This document shows positions 36,871 to 49,800 of a stretch of 64,000 bases of DNA, one piece after another (the stretch's first letter is position 1; every line of letters starts with the position of its first letter). The stretch covers positions 2,976,001 to 3,040,000 of the forward strand of contig NC_092568.1 of assembly GCF_037975245.1 (NCBI RefSeq), in the 5' to 3' direction. A program made the position numbers and the translations under genes. A model generated the notes under the pieces. It did no database searches. It was not told where the DNA came from and was given only the letters and a program-made list of their open reading frames with translations. This DNA is from Apostichopus japonicus. Its lineage: Eukaryota; Echinodermata; Holothuroidea; Aspidochirotida; Stichopodidae.

Positions 36871-39169
36871 AAGTGCAGTGTAAACCGGTCGACCCATGCA
36901 CAGTAAATTATTGACCTCGGATTTCACATTCATGTTTATGGCTTACTCATATATCACTGTAAATGCGACTGCAAAATTGATAGTTATATTAGATGTCTGT
37001 CTAAACTAGAAGATCTTTCTGGTTGGCAAACATCTTCGGGACCAGTCGTGAGGCCTACACAGGTCTAACCTAGGCTACTACTAGAACTAGTAACAATGAA
37101 TGACTCATACATTAGAAATAGACCCTGTCCTGTATGAGCTAGTACTTAGTCATTGTGTTTTCAACTGACGCACTGGAAGTATACCCCGCAATGTATAGCT
37201 TTTAAAGGTCATAAAAATTCGAGAAAAGAAATTGTTCTTTATGTATTCTGCTCCTTTTTCACATGTTATGGAAGTTTGACAAGATTTCTATAGGCTTAGA
37301 CCTAGCAGTAATAGAGGGCTTATCTTCTGTTCAGTAGCATGGTGGGCTCATAATCGACACACTTAAGGATTTGGTCAACGATATATATCACAGAAAAGTC
37401 CAAATCACTCAATTGTATGTGTTTTTCATATGTGTAGTTCCTCAGAAATGTAATGATCTCAAAATATTTATTGTTCTGTGCATACGCATTGTACAAATGA
37501 GCAGAATTTGACCACAAAATGTCTGCTGTATCAAATTCTTTCATACCCCGAAATTGACATGTTCGTCGATAAGCTAACTGTAAGTATACATCCATTGACT
37601 CTGGATGCTGTTTGCTTTGCTCTGAGCCTCCAAGTTCAGACAGGTGAGGTCCCAGAGAGTAGTGGTATCATGTTGAGGTAATTTTGCTGTATCGTTGCTA
37701 GTAATATTTGAAGGTGCGCAAATTATGAAAGTGCGTCAAATTTGAAGCCTTTGCTATTTCCTTTACTTAACATGCACAATACCATTTCTCATACTAAATT
37801 GTATGCATGAAGACAGACCTGCCTGCTATGTTCAACAAGAGTTTCTTTATAAGAAATTTATGAACAACAAGGTACAGTTTCTAATGACACAGCTTGAAAA
37901 AATGAATATAGGTGTAGAGGAATGAATGTACAACTCAAAATTCAGGATCAAGTATATAACTAGTACTTCCTAATTTCACACTGAGAAATACATAGTTTAA
38001 ACCAAACAATTTCATCCACCCTCAATTCCATTCCCATAATATTGAGACTATCTAAATAACCAGGGATAATTGGGGTTTTTTTGCTCAAGATATCTTGTGA
38101 AATCACTCTTTCATTGCCCTGCAAGAAAATGCCTAGCAAAAGCCTTATAGCAGCTGATGATATGCACTGTTATTGCATTCTTACACTTGAACACAGATAA
38201 TATGCTGGTACTGTAAAGAAGCCTATCAGTGCATCGATTTTCTACTTTCGTCTTTAATTTAATCATTTTATTTCCTGTTGAATGAAACTTTTATGAGATG
38301 AAATGTCATAAGTTTTTTCAGTTTTGCCAACAATGTAGACTCGTAGAACAGTGTATGCTTTTATAAATTTCCAATTTCTAAATGATCATTGAGATATTAT
38401 TATGATTAAAGATTAAAGATTATGTTTCTTCAAATACAAATGTGTGCAAGTTAAGCTGATACTTGCATTGCATAGCATGATTGATGAAATGAATATATTC
38501 CTCAATTCATGAAATGAAAAACTTTGGAAAGTTTGATACATAGAAAGCTTGAGAAAATTCAGAATTATGTTTTCCTTAAGATTATGTAGTTTTATATGAA
38601 TACAGCTACAGTATCCAAAAGAATTTCTCAAATTATATATCATAATTTCTGCAATGGGTTACATGTTTATTAAAAAATTGTTGAAAGAAAATTGTTGAAA
38701 CTCATGACCATATCATTTTCGGGTTTTCAGGGTGGAAACATCTACTGTTTTTTAGACAATAGTTCACAGTGAAAGGGCTGCACTATATCTGTATCTCTTC
38801 ACGAGAAGTCATTTGCATTTCAACTGAAGGGTAACATGTCATACACTGTGTACTTATCGGAAATTTTATAAACAAAAACGAGGGCGTAGAATCGGGGTGT
38901 GGGGATGTCAACTCCCCCCTCCCCCCTCATAAAATCACAAGTCTGTGTCCTAGGAGATACATTCCTTAGAAATATTTTTTGGGTTTACTTTTCTAACATC
39001 GCTTTGCCAGTCACCAAATTTTGTCCCAAAAAAGCTAGTCAGTATCAATATCGCTAGATACTTGCCCCTCCCTTCTGGAGAATTATTACGGTGTACGCCC
39101 CCTGAAAAAAAAAAACGTTTATTGAAAAAGGAGCATCCACCATATTTTTTATTACATGTTATAAACCCA

Positions 39170-40150
39170 CATTTGTCTTTGCTCAGCACTTATTGGTACT
39201 GTAAGTATTGTGTTGGCTTTGGTTTCAGGATGTTTCTACGGTCTGAAAGTGTAACTTGCCTTACACCAGAATCTTTACATTTATACAATCATCTTATCAT
39301 TATTGCAACACAATACACATTATCACCCACTGAACACAATACAGTTTTTAGAGTATTCTAGCTGTACTTCCCCTTACAAGTCCAAACTTGAGAAGAAATA
39401 CGTGTACTACTGTACTCACTGAATGCCTAAAGTGCAGTCTGTGGTATGATAGGACTTTGTGGTAACCTGAAAGCTTACAACATTTTAAAGTATCACACTT
39501 TGAACTGGGGATAACCTATTTGTACCCACAATTTGCCATTGCTGAGTATTACTCAGGTATTGCTTAAATTGCTTTCAGGATCTATTGACATTCATGTGAC
39601 CTGCCAAACACCCCAATTGTGTAACCCAATAAGAACGATTTATAAATTGAGTAGTGTACACAGTACAGTTTGATTGCTCCACTGGTACTTCCCCTGTAAC
39701 TCATACTGTAACGTAACTGTAACGTCTATCACACCACACTGTGCAGTAATTGCATGTGTGCTCTCTGTGTGGTAACTTGAAAGCTTACAACATAGCTTCA
39801 ATTATTATACTTTAATCTGGGGACATACAACTGTTTATACCACAATACAATAATCTTTTCTGAGCACTTTTCAGGTATATTGCTTTAACTTTAACAGGAT
39901 GTTTTAGCCTACACCCGATGTGTAATCCAATCAACCCATTACTGCAAGAACTATTAATAAATCAGGTAAGGTACTGTACACACACAATACAGTGTGAACG
40001 TACAGTACTTCAATGGTACTTCCCCTTTAGAGACCAGTTAAGGTCAAGACATGTATTGTAACCATTTGTCTATCATACAGTGTGCAGTGTGTTATTCTCC
40101 TATATGGTATAATCACCTGAAAGCCTACAAAATCACTGTTATATCTAAAT
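39170..40150. repeat. Degenerate ~320-bp tandem repeat, three units
   Basis: The phrase 'ggtaacctgaaagcttacaa' recurs at 39461, 39771 (ggtaacttga...) and 40111 (aatcacctga...). In between, each unit has a 'tgagcac...' stretch, 'ttcagga', an 'aatacag' stretch and 'ggtacttcccct' in the same order. The period is 310-340 bp and divergence is considerable. Confidence 0.75.
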
Positions 40151-40304
40151 AGCTATTGGTCAATGTAGTGTACATATAAACTCACAGCAGCTGGGGCAAA
40201 ATAGTAACAACAAACCTACATGCATAACAAAGACTGTGTGTAATTTTTCCAAAGAACATCCATGCTTTATCACCAAGAAAACAAAATAATAATACCACAG
40301 CATC

Positions 40305-40555
40305 ATAGCATGAACAGTACAATATCTACTGTACATAGCCTACTTAGTAGCCTAGTCTACTTTGTACACAAGAATCGTAGCAGACGTTGGCAATTGTTAG
40401 CAACTGTTGAGGCTTAATTACCAGCTAGTTTAACCTGCCTTTTTTTAGTTTTAGCAGGAGAAGACTTTCTATAGTTTGTAAAAGATCATGGTATGATAGA
40501 AACTTGAGCGTTCTTGCAGAATATGGCGGTATGAATAGCAACCAAGTGAACCAAG
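40305..40555. repeat. Interspersed repeat copy 1
   Basis: This copy shares long blocks with 43450-43685, including 'atgaacagtacaatatctac', 'gaggcttaattaccagctag' and 'aaaagatcat..tatgatagaaacttgag'. The copies are about 3.1 kb apart in the same orientation, with small indels between them. Confidence 0.8.
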
Positions 40556-43449
40556 TTCTACTTTTCAGTACAGTCTAGTACCTGGGAGGATTAATGTACT
40601 ATCATGTAACTTAATACTGTATCCAAGATATAGCTCATCCACCTGTTTTATGACAAGGCAGTTACTGTTGTACTCCACAGGTGATATTAAGTACTAGACT
40701 GCAACTTTGTAATGTGCAAACCAATATCGAGAACAAGAGCCCTCATTTCGTGAGAGGATGTCAAGTCCAACAACCATTATCTTGTATTGTGATCAGCGTG
40801 TACATTTGAAACATGTATGCATTGTTCTTGAGGCAGATTTTAACAAATTGCATTTTCACTTTCATTTTGAGCATTTCATTTGCTTACTGAACAGTTTATT
40901 AACTGTACGTGACTTGCTGACTTGCGTGTCATTGTTTCGACTACAGGTACATACAAATGTTTGGCACAAAAATTGCTTATCACACAATTTTCACTTTTAG
41001 CCAACGAAATTTAGGAAATAGTATAGTTTGGTAATGACTCACTCATCCTGATGACGATATTTCTCAATGGCTGAAACATTCCTGTTGATTTCAGCTAGGG
41101 ATACCCGGATATATCCTGTCCATCCAAACTATCCGCCCGGATAATGAAAACTCATCCGACCAGACCTACAAAAGAAATCTTTTTTTTATATATACACAGT
41201 ATATCTGCCCAAAATTATCTTTTCAGAAGCTGTTCGTAGTAAATTAAATTTGTGGTCATTGAGTATGTTTTTCCGACAAGTATGAACTTTCTACTAAGCA
41301 ATGTAAACAATGCATGCAAACCTAAATTTCCTCTTTTGCTACAGTCTGAGTATTTCTTCACAAGTTGTGGATAAAGGAAGAGAAGTTTGCGACAGGTTTT
41401 TTTGTTATTGTTTTCTCTGATTTCATTACCTCTTGGAAAAATCTGGTCATGGTCATCTGGTCTGGTCATCCAGTCCAGCAAACCAGATTTTGTGACGGAT
41501 CCTGGCCGGATCAAAAAATTTGATCTTGTGATTGTCCATTTGTGACATTCAGCAAGTATTTAGAAGAAGTGCCCCTCCCCTCCCCCTCTCCTCCAAACGA
41601 GATGCTTTGTGATTGTATTGATTAAATAATACAGTACTGTGCATACTGTAGCTGCTTTCAAGAGGATTACGGACGAGTAGTCATTCTAGAAAAGAACACT
41701 CGGAGTACGGTATCACAAGAAAAGCTGAAAATGACCAATATGGCACCAGGGGACAATGTGGTGCATCATTGCAACTATGCAGCTCATTAAAAAGCAAAAT
41801 TTGATTTCAGAATAGAAAATTGTGCCATTTTGTGAACCTCTAAAATCAAACGCTAAAACATTCCATGTTCATTTACCTTTGATTGTTAGTTTAGTACCCA
41901 ATGACTCATGTGGGTATGTTCAGAGAATAATCATTTCAGTTCTGTTTGACCACTGAACAATTTAATGGAATACATTTTCTTTTTTCCTTTTTTCTGTGGA
42001 CCATTGATTGTTTTAAGTTATTTAGCCTTTTGACACTATATTCAATGCATTACAGCACTTTGGTTACAATAATGGTGCCAGTATTAGGTTTTGTGGTTTT
42101 GTCCATACACCATGCATATATTATAAATGCATCCCAGGTTTTTTCCTTGCTCAGTGCTGTATTAAAGCATTTAGTGCACATGGGGCTCTGGAGTTGAATT
42201 TCAACAGTCAGTTCCTGTAGTGCTTATTCATGCTGTGCACACATGTATCTAGTAATACCAGTAATCCTTGTAATTCTGAATACCTGTGCAATAGAGACCA
42301 TACTAGGCCGCAAACCTGTTCAATGTAATGTACCTTGAACCCAAGTGTTAGTAGAGCCAAGAACCCATCATGTATACATACAGTACTTGTTTAGTACTGA
42401 CAAAGCTCACAACTGCACAACAATATGTATAAACTATACAAACATATATAGTATAGTACTGTACTGTACATTATCGTACAAGTGAACTTTGTGATGTGCA
42501 CATTTAACAGTTATTTATAGCATATTTTGCAGCTCTCCCCCAAAGGTTTCTCCTTTAGTAATGTATGATATTGTGCATTAAGACCCCAGGCTCTCACCTT
42601 ACTCCACCCCCCACCCCTCCCCTTCACCAACCAGTGGAAAAAGTAGGACTGTATGAGATTCTCGTTTTTCCATGGGGGATCATCAAAACTCTTACCAAAC
42701 TATAAACTATACACTGTGTTCCATTCTTGGGGGTTATATTGTAATTGTTGAAGTTAGCCATCATGGGTGGAGGAAGTTACCTTCTTAGTTTTGGCCAGGT
42801 GCCCAACTTCCACCAAACAATTAAAAATTCCATCCAAGCTCAAAATTGTTTATCACAAAATTGCTCTTAAAAGAAACTTACTATTTTAATGCTACCGTCC
42901 ACCCACATAACTTCTCAGCCATACACTGTTAAACATCATTGCCTTTAAATCTGTAACCCTCTAGATTAAACTGATAGATGTTTTTGCTGTTATTTCTGTT
43001 AAGGTATTTCTCCATTGATTCATTCCATAATTTCTGTTTGAACAATAATCCCCCAAAAAGTTCACATGATCTCCATCGATTCATGTGACAAAACATGTCA
43101 GAGCATGTTTAAGATACTGTACAGAGTCAGTATGAAAGGAAATGACTTCCTTATGTGCAGGGCTTAATACCAGGATGACCTCTCATGAGTCAGGAATTTC
43201 TATGGCTTGATAATCATTTACTGTTTAGAAAGCATATCAATTCAAATATTTTGTGCAAGTGATAGTATATAAACTGTCACTAAGTTTGTTAATTTTCATA
43301 AGATAGGACCTTAACTTCAGTATGCTAGCACAGAGAGACCGCCCCACAGACTATGGGGCGCGACCCACTATTGGATCACAGGATTTGTCCAGACGTCTGA
43401 AAATTTGTCTGTACTTTTTCAAATAACATCCAAGCACAAAAAAAAAGTA

Positions 43450-43685
43450 ATGGTAACATGAACAGTACAATATCTACTGTAGCCTACTTATAGTAGCCTA
43501 GTCTTTTTTGTACCCAAGAATCATTGTCAGTAACTGTTGAGGCTTAATTACCAGCTAGTTTAACCTGCCTCTTGTTTTTAGTTTTAGCAGTAAAAGACTT
43601 GTTTGTAAAAGATCATCGTATGATAGAAACTTGAGCGCTCTGGTAGAATATGGTGGTACTTATGCAAAGCAACCAACTAATGTAC
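43450..43685. repeat. Interspersed repeat copy 2
   Basis: Direct copy of 40305-40555. A third scrap ('gtcagtaactgttgaggctt') follows at about 43717, showing that part of the unit was duplicated again. Confidence 0.8.
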
Positions 43686-44961
43686 AGTACAGTACAGGCA
43701 GGGCAGAAGTTGGCATTGTCAGTAACTGTTGAGGCTTCATTACCAAAATCGATCTAGGTTTTTTGTTACATGGAATCATCAGGTCTAAGATACCTTTTGT
43801 GCATTCTGAGCATTGACATCCAGTGCCGGGGGAGGGTCTGGGGGGTGGGGGTTATGACTCAGTCCCCATGGCCATGGGCCTAAAAGATTGCTGACTGATG
43901 CTGGCAAACATTTCCACTGCAGAGAGTACAGTAGAACTCACTATGTAATAGTCACCTGTGCCGACATTTCAAGAAACATTGTTTCTTTCATTCCCAAAAA
44001 ACTTAGCTCATTAGAGCCATGTAATATTAAAAAAATAATTAATACGTCATTTATATAGTGCTAAATCACAAAACGTATCAAAGCACTTCACAAAAAAACA
44101 AAAACCTAGTAGTAAGGCTTGAGACTAGAGTACTGTAGCATGCCACAATTGAAATAATTTGGTGGATTTGTATTTTGGACTGCCAGGAAAGAACTTTTAA
44201 AAACTTTCAATGACTTTTAGCATGCTAATTGTAAGTATTGTTTGACACTTGTATATTATACTGCACATTGCTGACCAGTTTTAGCCACTCACAGTACAGT
44301 GTCTTGAGTGTGATAAATATCCCAAAAATGTCCATCTTTCAAACACTAACAGTGCCTCGTTTTACTTGGAGAAACAACGGAAATCAGCAGTGAAGCAATT
44401 GTTAATGTGACTGTTCGGTCAAAATTGTTGACGGAGTCATTAGAAGATGAGGGATGATGTTCGACAGTGTCGAAATAGTGCTTGAGTTGTTTTACCCATA
44501 ATACTTGCATCTATCTTAGATAAGTGCTGAATTTGCACATCTAAATTTTTTTGCTAAAATATTCTCTAGATAATTAGCAATTACTGCTGCAACTGGCAAT
44601 TCATTGGTAACATTATTTTTAATTTCTTTCATGCACAAATTAATGGGAAAGTGGGAAACTAAGACCTTCCCCACTATTAAATTGTAGCACTTGGCAATAA
44701 TTCCAGAATGGGTAAACCGTGAAACGGTCATTCTTTTGGTCTATTATATAATAATTACAGTCTTGTTGGGCAATAGAAATTTTCTCGACGTTGTGCAAAT
44801 GAACACCACCAGTCTCTTTCACGTTTGATACATTCGCTCCTGATGTACAGACAGACCCTCCCGTATTGTTTAATCTTGAAGGAAAAAAAAAAAATTAAAT
44901 TAAAATTTTTGAAAAAAGAGCAATGAAACTAATGCCGTTAGTTGCTCGCCACCAACGTAAG

Positions 44962-45042
44962 TGCTGGATAGCCCAGTTGGTAGAGCGGTAGAGCGCTGGG
45001 CCTGTAACTCAGAGGTCAGTGGTTCGAATCCCATTCCAGCCA
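44962..45042 (+). tRNA. tRNA-Thr(UGU)-like sequence with 8-nt D-arm duplication, probable pseudogene
   Basis: A box TAGCCCAGTTGG (44969) and B box GGTTCGAATCC (45021) are both good matches. The acceptor stem TGCTGGA/TCCAGCC pairs at six of seven positions. The anticodon stem CTGGG/CTCAG pairs with a loop of CCTGTAA, giving anticodon TGT (Thr). Defects are C instead of T at position 33, two mismatches in the T stem, one in the D stem, and a tandem copy of GGTAGAGC after the D arm that makes it 81 nt. It may be a pseudogene or a tRNA-derived repeat head rather than a working tRNA. Confidence 0.6.
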
Positions 45043-45984
45043 TAAAGTTATTTTCTCTCTTCCACTGTCTAAACTTTCCACGTCAGTTTTCCATTATTCA
45101 TGTACTGTATTTACTACAATTTTTTTTTTCAACTTGCCTGACAACCGGCTCTACTGTTTGAAACAACATTACTGTAGAATAGCAGTCCTGTTTTGCATAT
45201 ATATCATAGGGGGTTTAGGTTGTGATGACTAGTATAGACAGGTATTGGAGGATAAGTTGTAGCTGTGTGCACCATTACAATGAAGTGAAAGGAAGTACTC
45301 CATATGGTAGCAACAGTGAGTGACATTGCCCATCAGAAGCTGGTTTTAACCAAACAGGAAGTGAACAAACAGTACTACCATCTATTAAAAATTGCTGTTA
45401 ATGAATCCAATCCAGCTATTTCTGCTTACATTTGCAATATTTGTTTTAACCAAACAGGAAGTGACATGATTCTTTCATCAAATGTTGCTGAATCCAAACT
45501 ACAGTACTGTAGCTGCGTAAATGTACTCACAAATATTATTACAGTGCAATACTTTGCACCGCCGTAGATGATACCGTACAAGGTACACAGTAGGCCGGCC
45601 TACAGAGCTTCACATGTGACATCTTCATGATGCACTGATAAATTCTACCCTTTTCACTGACTAGCTACTGTAAATTTGCTGAGTCCTTGCTTTTGATTTG
45701 GAATAACAGTACAAATACTGTAATGTCTTTCAGGGTCAATGAACTCCAAAGTGGGAGAAAACTCAGTCCGGTTGCATACATATTACATCCACACACTACT
45801 TTCATATTTTGTCATCTTTCTAATACCCAATCCTCATCCAATTCATCCCTCCCCCCACCCCCATTTCGATATTTTGCATCATCAGCTTGTCATGTGTTCA
45901 TGCATGATATCACATTAAGTTTGCAAATTTATCATTTTCTTAGTATGAAAACTTTTTTCTCCATGTTTTTGTCCCGCCAGAAAA

Positions 45985-46848
45985 ATGCTGGGCCAAAGTA
46001 GCACTAGCCCAAAGAGAAATTGTGATGAATTCCAAGAAGACAGAGTAGACGAAGATGGCAAGACCAGCTCCAGTAAGTGCCTCTACGACAGCGAGAGACA
46101 GGGAGTCGTCGAGGTCTCCCTGAACAAGCTGCAGGGGAGTCCCGACCATCTCATCAAACCCTCCCTGCGTCGATTTGTCCTTATCAGCAACACCTTGCGG
46201 CACATCAAGGTCGAACTCAGCTCCGAGGGTAGAGTGTACGACTCGGAGAGACTCGGTACGATCATAGACACCCAACTGGTTCCAGAGGAGAGCCCCTTTC
46301 TGGAATTTTTTGGAGCCACAGACGTAGGAAGGGTCTGTGTGGACCACATATGCAAACTCGAGAGGGGCAGCTTTGCCGATTTTGTCAGGGAACCTAGAGC
46401 GTCCAAGGTTGTGGACTTTACATATGCAAGGACCGACGACGGATGGGAGGAGGCAATCGCAGGGGAGAACCACGACAGAACTTCTTGGAGGTGCGGATCG
46501 TACACTCCTCAAGCTAATTGCTTTATGTCTCCCTCTGTGTCGTCTCTGTCAGGCTTAGTCGCATCGCCCTCACCGTACGGATTACAAGAGTCTTTGAAAC
46601 CCTGTCTGCCCATCTCGGAGCAGACCTCACCTTTGGATATACCCGATTTGGACGTGGAGATGTTCGGGGACGTCGACGTGTCGCAGTACGACTTCGATGG
46701 TACCGACTGGTCGCTCCCTTCCACCAACCCGAACCCAAAGTCCCCAACACAGGAGTCGGTCGAGGATTGGCTCTTCAAACTTCAAGCCGAAAATTGCATG
46801 TCCAATTTTACCTCGGATACCGCAGCCACTGGTCAAGTCACCTGTTGA
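45985..46848 (+). CDS. SERTA domain-containing transcriptional coregulator (SERTAD/CDCA4-like)
   Basis: A single coding exon of 287 residues; an acceptor (gtcccgccag) ends at 45980, four bases before the ATG. SERTA proteins (Trip-Br family) bind E2F/DP and PHD-bromodomain cofactors and tune cell-cycle transcription. The SERTA motif is at residues 42-78: VEVSLNKLQ, then KPSLRRFVLISNTLRHIKVE. The N-terminus (MLGQ...SPKRN then an acidic stretch) resembles the basic start of SERTAD proteins. The acidic C-terminal segment (about 218-242) includes FGDVDVSQYDFDGTDW, similar to the D-I-D-T-S-x-Y-D motif of vertebrate members. The exon is much richer in G+C than its flanks. Several long antisense and alternative-frame ORFs over it are by-products of that composition. 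Which vertebrate paralogue is closest cannot be told by eye. Confidence 0.9.
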   Translation: MLGQSSTSPKRNCDEFQEDRVDEDGKTSSSKCLYDSERQGVVEVSLNKLQGSPDHLIKPSLRRFVLISNTLRHIKVELSSEGRVYDSERLGTIIDTQLVPEESPFLEFFGATDVGRVCVDHICKLERGSFADFVREPRASKVVDFTYARTDDGWEEAIAGENHDRTSWRCGSYTPQANCFMSPSVSSLSGLVASPSPYGLQESLKPCLPISEQTSPLDIPDLDVEMFGDVDVSQYDFDGTDWSLPSTNPNPKSPTQESVEDWLFKLQAENCMSNFTSDTAATGQVTC

Positions 46849-49800
46849 TACGAAAAGAAAACTTGCCTAATTTATGACATCACGACAAAAACAAAATTTT
46901 GTCTCGATTTAATATCATATTATCGTCATTTTTCTTATTTAAATGGTTTTCCTTAAACGCCAAGTCATGCAGTTGATTGTTTCTCATTGTATAGAATTTC
47001 AATGTGTTGTTCCGTAACAGTTTCTGTAAGTGCTTTCTGTTTTATAACAGGGCGTTTGGATTTATACAGTTCTGTTTGAAGGGAAATGGTGCAATCTTTA
47101 GAGAAGGGCCTGATCAAGAGCAACTTTGGTCCTTTTTCATTGGGAAGCTCTCCCAGGCTTTTTTTTTTCATTTCTTTTCTTTTAAAGGCCTCGACGGTAA
47201 GCCTTACGAAATATCCAAGTCTCATTCACCACAAGATTCTTAGATTCGGTATTTGATCAGTTTTGGATCGTTTATCAGTATCTGATCAGATTCAGATTGT
47301 GATTGGACGTGAATAATATCATCAACAATTTTACAATCAACTCTGTCAAAGCTGAATTGAATCACATTGGAGTCTACCATCTTGTCGATCAATTCATCCG
47401 CGCTGGTGAAAAAAAAAGAAGAAGTCGCTGCATCTCGTATCGTTTTGCAAACACCGTCTTTAAAGATAGAAAAGACAGATTTCATTTTTCATGCAGATTA
47501 AGTTAATACAGGAGGATTTTATACCAAAAAGACAACCTTTATTATCCTACCAAATAAATGTCCAGGCTGTCATTTTGGAACTTTCATGTATTTCTGTGAA
47601 AGCTTTTGGAAGAGGTTGCATAATCTGCCTTTTTTCTCTGTTATATCTGTACTGTCAGTTTGAGAACAACAGAGAGGTACTACAAGGGGACAAATGTTGC
47701 CATCCAAGTGAGATTGCCAAAACGTTATTCGATAGACAAAGCCTTCAACTTGCCTGGAGTCTGTATCCTTGTGTTTTTTTTTGTTTTTTTTTGGAATTGT
47801 CATCCAAGTTTTGAAAAAAGGTAAAGATATTCTGTCTGTACCTCTGACTTTTGTATGAAATCTTAATTGTCAGGAAGAACCCCCCAAAAATATGACATTG
47901 AAGATAATTTCTGGTGTTACGTATGGAAAAATAGGTTCAAAGAAAAAACAAAGACAAAACAAGACATACCTCCAATCTCACCGTTACATTTTTGTAAACG
48001 ACTTAAAAATGTATTACTAAAACGGTCACACTTTTTTTTTCTTTTCTTTTTTGTTGTTGATCTGTATTCTTTCATTTTCTGTATGATTATTTGAAAATAT
48101 TTAAAATTCCTTAAAAAGCCATGAAAATACAAAAGAAAAAAGAATGACCACCATGAAAATATTGAAAATAATTGTTCATAATTATTCACATTTTCTATTT
48201 AGTATTTATTTTTATAACAAAACACAAGAAGATCAAACCACAGTACACTAAAGACGTTTTTTTGCAATTATCAAACAGTTTGAAGTATTAATCATTGAAG
48301 ACTGCTCATGTAATAGTATTAGGACATATAATAAAAAAAAAAATTATAAACATGAATTATGAAATTGATGAAAGAAGCGTTACATGAGAATACTAATTTC
48401 AAGTTTATTTTCTTGGTGTTTGAGATGAAAAATGTTTATTACAAAAAAACAGTTCTATGGATATTCTCCCTGTCGTTACCTTGCGGTGCATTAGTGTGTG
48501 CCTTTGTATACAGGTGAGTGTCTTAATATTTCTTGAAAATGAAATTCATCTCTGAGGAGTTTCAACTCATACTCTACAGCATCTCATGAAAAATAAAAAA
48601 TATTTGGATGGCAAGAAGTATGTAAAGATTTTATAACCATTTGTTTTGTTTTTTTTTATTGTTTTTTTCTTAATTTTTTTTATTATTACTCTACAACTAG
48701 ATTTTAGAGCATTTTATACATATCTGTTGGCTTGAAATATTGTACAGAAGGGGGAAAAGAATTGTTTAAAAGATGTTTATAATGTAAAAGCGAGATTTGT
48801 TTATATCGTCCTCAAGGCTAAGATTGTTAATTTCTTTTTTACAGTTCAAGTCATGTGGTTGTAATATGACATGCATGGTTGTGTTTGGTAGGGTGACAGA
48901 GGAAGGGGGTGGGTCGGGTAGAAAGGTAGGAAGTGAAGAGAAGGAGGATGAGAATGGGGGGGGGATGTTCTTGTACTTTTGTATCTTAGGATCACTGCTG
49001 GTAGCTAATGCTTTGAAAAATCATTCTTGGAGTGTTACCATCAAAGATACCAAAGTAAGAATAGAATAGCATTGGATAGTATTGTCTATCACATCACACA
49101 GACACACTGATTTTATGTTGGTCTGACCTGTCTTTTGTTGTTTGTATTGGTTTGGCCTGGAGGGCACTTTGGACTTAAATTAGAATGCTTTCCCTCCATT
49201 GCTATCCAATTGTATTAAGTTCTAGACTGATCATTCAGATTTCAATCCAATTTGTTACAAAGAATCCAATCGCTGGATTGAAAAGAACACCAAGTTTTCT
49301 TTCTATGTAAATGTTTTCAATCTGCAAGTGGAATGGAGGGTTTCTTTATGTTCACATGTATGAACAACATTACATGTTTTCTCTTTAAAAAAAAATGAAA
49401 TGTAAAAAAATTTAATTTAAAAAAGAATTTGAGTTGGTTCCAGATGAAATCTTAGAATCAACACAGTGGAAAAAAGTAACAATTTTGAAAATGGAAGAGG
49501 GATTGAGTTGATAGTTCTAAATTGTATCAAAATATTACACAAATACTTGTCATTTATAAGGAATTGAAGGAAATTTTATTGTTGGTGCAATATACAATCA
49601 TTTTGGTGTATGTTTTTGATAGTGAAAGCATTGATACTGTACACAGTTATAATAGAGTAATAGAATGGGGCTTTCTTAAAACCCTTTTGAAACGTTGCAT
49701 CAGATAAAGTTACTTTCATTATCGATTGGAAAAAAAAAACACAGAAAAGTTTGGGTCCAAAATTTTTATGAAGAACACATATTTTTTGTGTCACTTTACA

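Larger units (their letters stand above)
36571..45980. other. Gene-free stretch, probable first intron of the SERTA gene
   Basis: No coding exon was recognised. Contents are a SINE-like head (about 36815-36870), ~320-bp tandem repeats (39170-40150), a duplicated ~250-bp repeat (40305-40555 and 43450-43685), a scrap near 44035-44100 ('tttatatagtgctaaatcac') that resembles a widespread interspersed repeat, and a tRNA-like gene (44962-45042). TACTGTA/TACAGTA words are unusually frequent from about 39200 to 45700. Confidence 0.5.

Noticed and set aside
41095..41530. Possible inverted-repeat element with GGATATCC/GGCCGGATC-like words
   Set aside because: I could not align convincing terminal inverted repeats, so no element is claimed.
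44961..45161. 66-codon ORF starting MLDSPVGRAVERW
   Set aside because: The peptide is the translation of the tRNA-like sequence. Such VERW..CNSEVSGSNP-type peptides are a common artefact of tRNA genes.
45940..46512. 190-codon minus-strand ORF over the SERTA exon
   Set aside because: Shadow of a G+C-rich coding exon. The plus-strand frame has the SERTA motif and a proper acceptor and stop.
46518..46877. 119-codon plus-strand ORF in another frame of the SERTA exon
   Set aside because: Overlaps the well-supported SERTA frame, is arginine-rich from frame shifting and has no recognisable domain.
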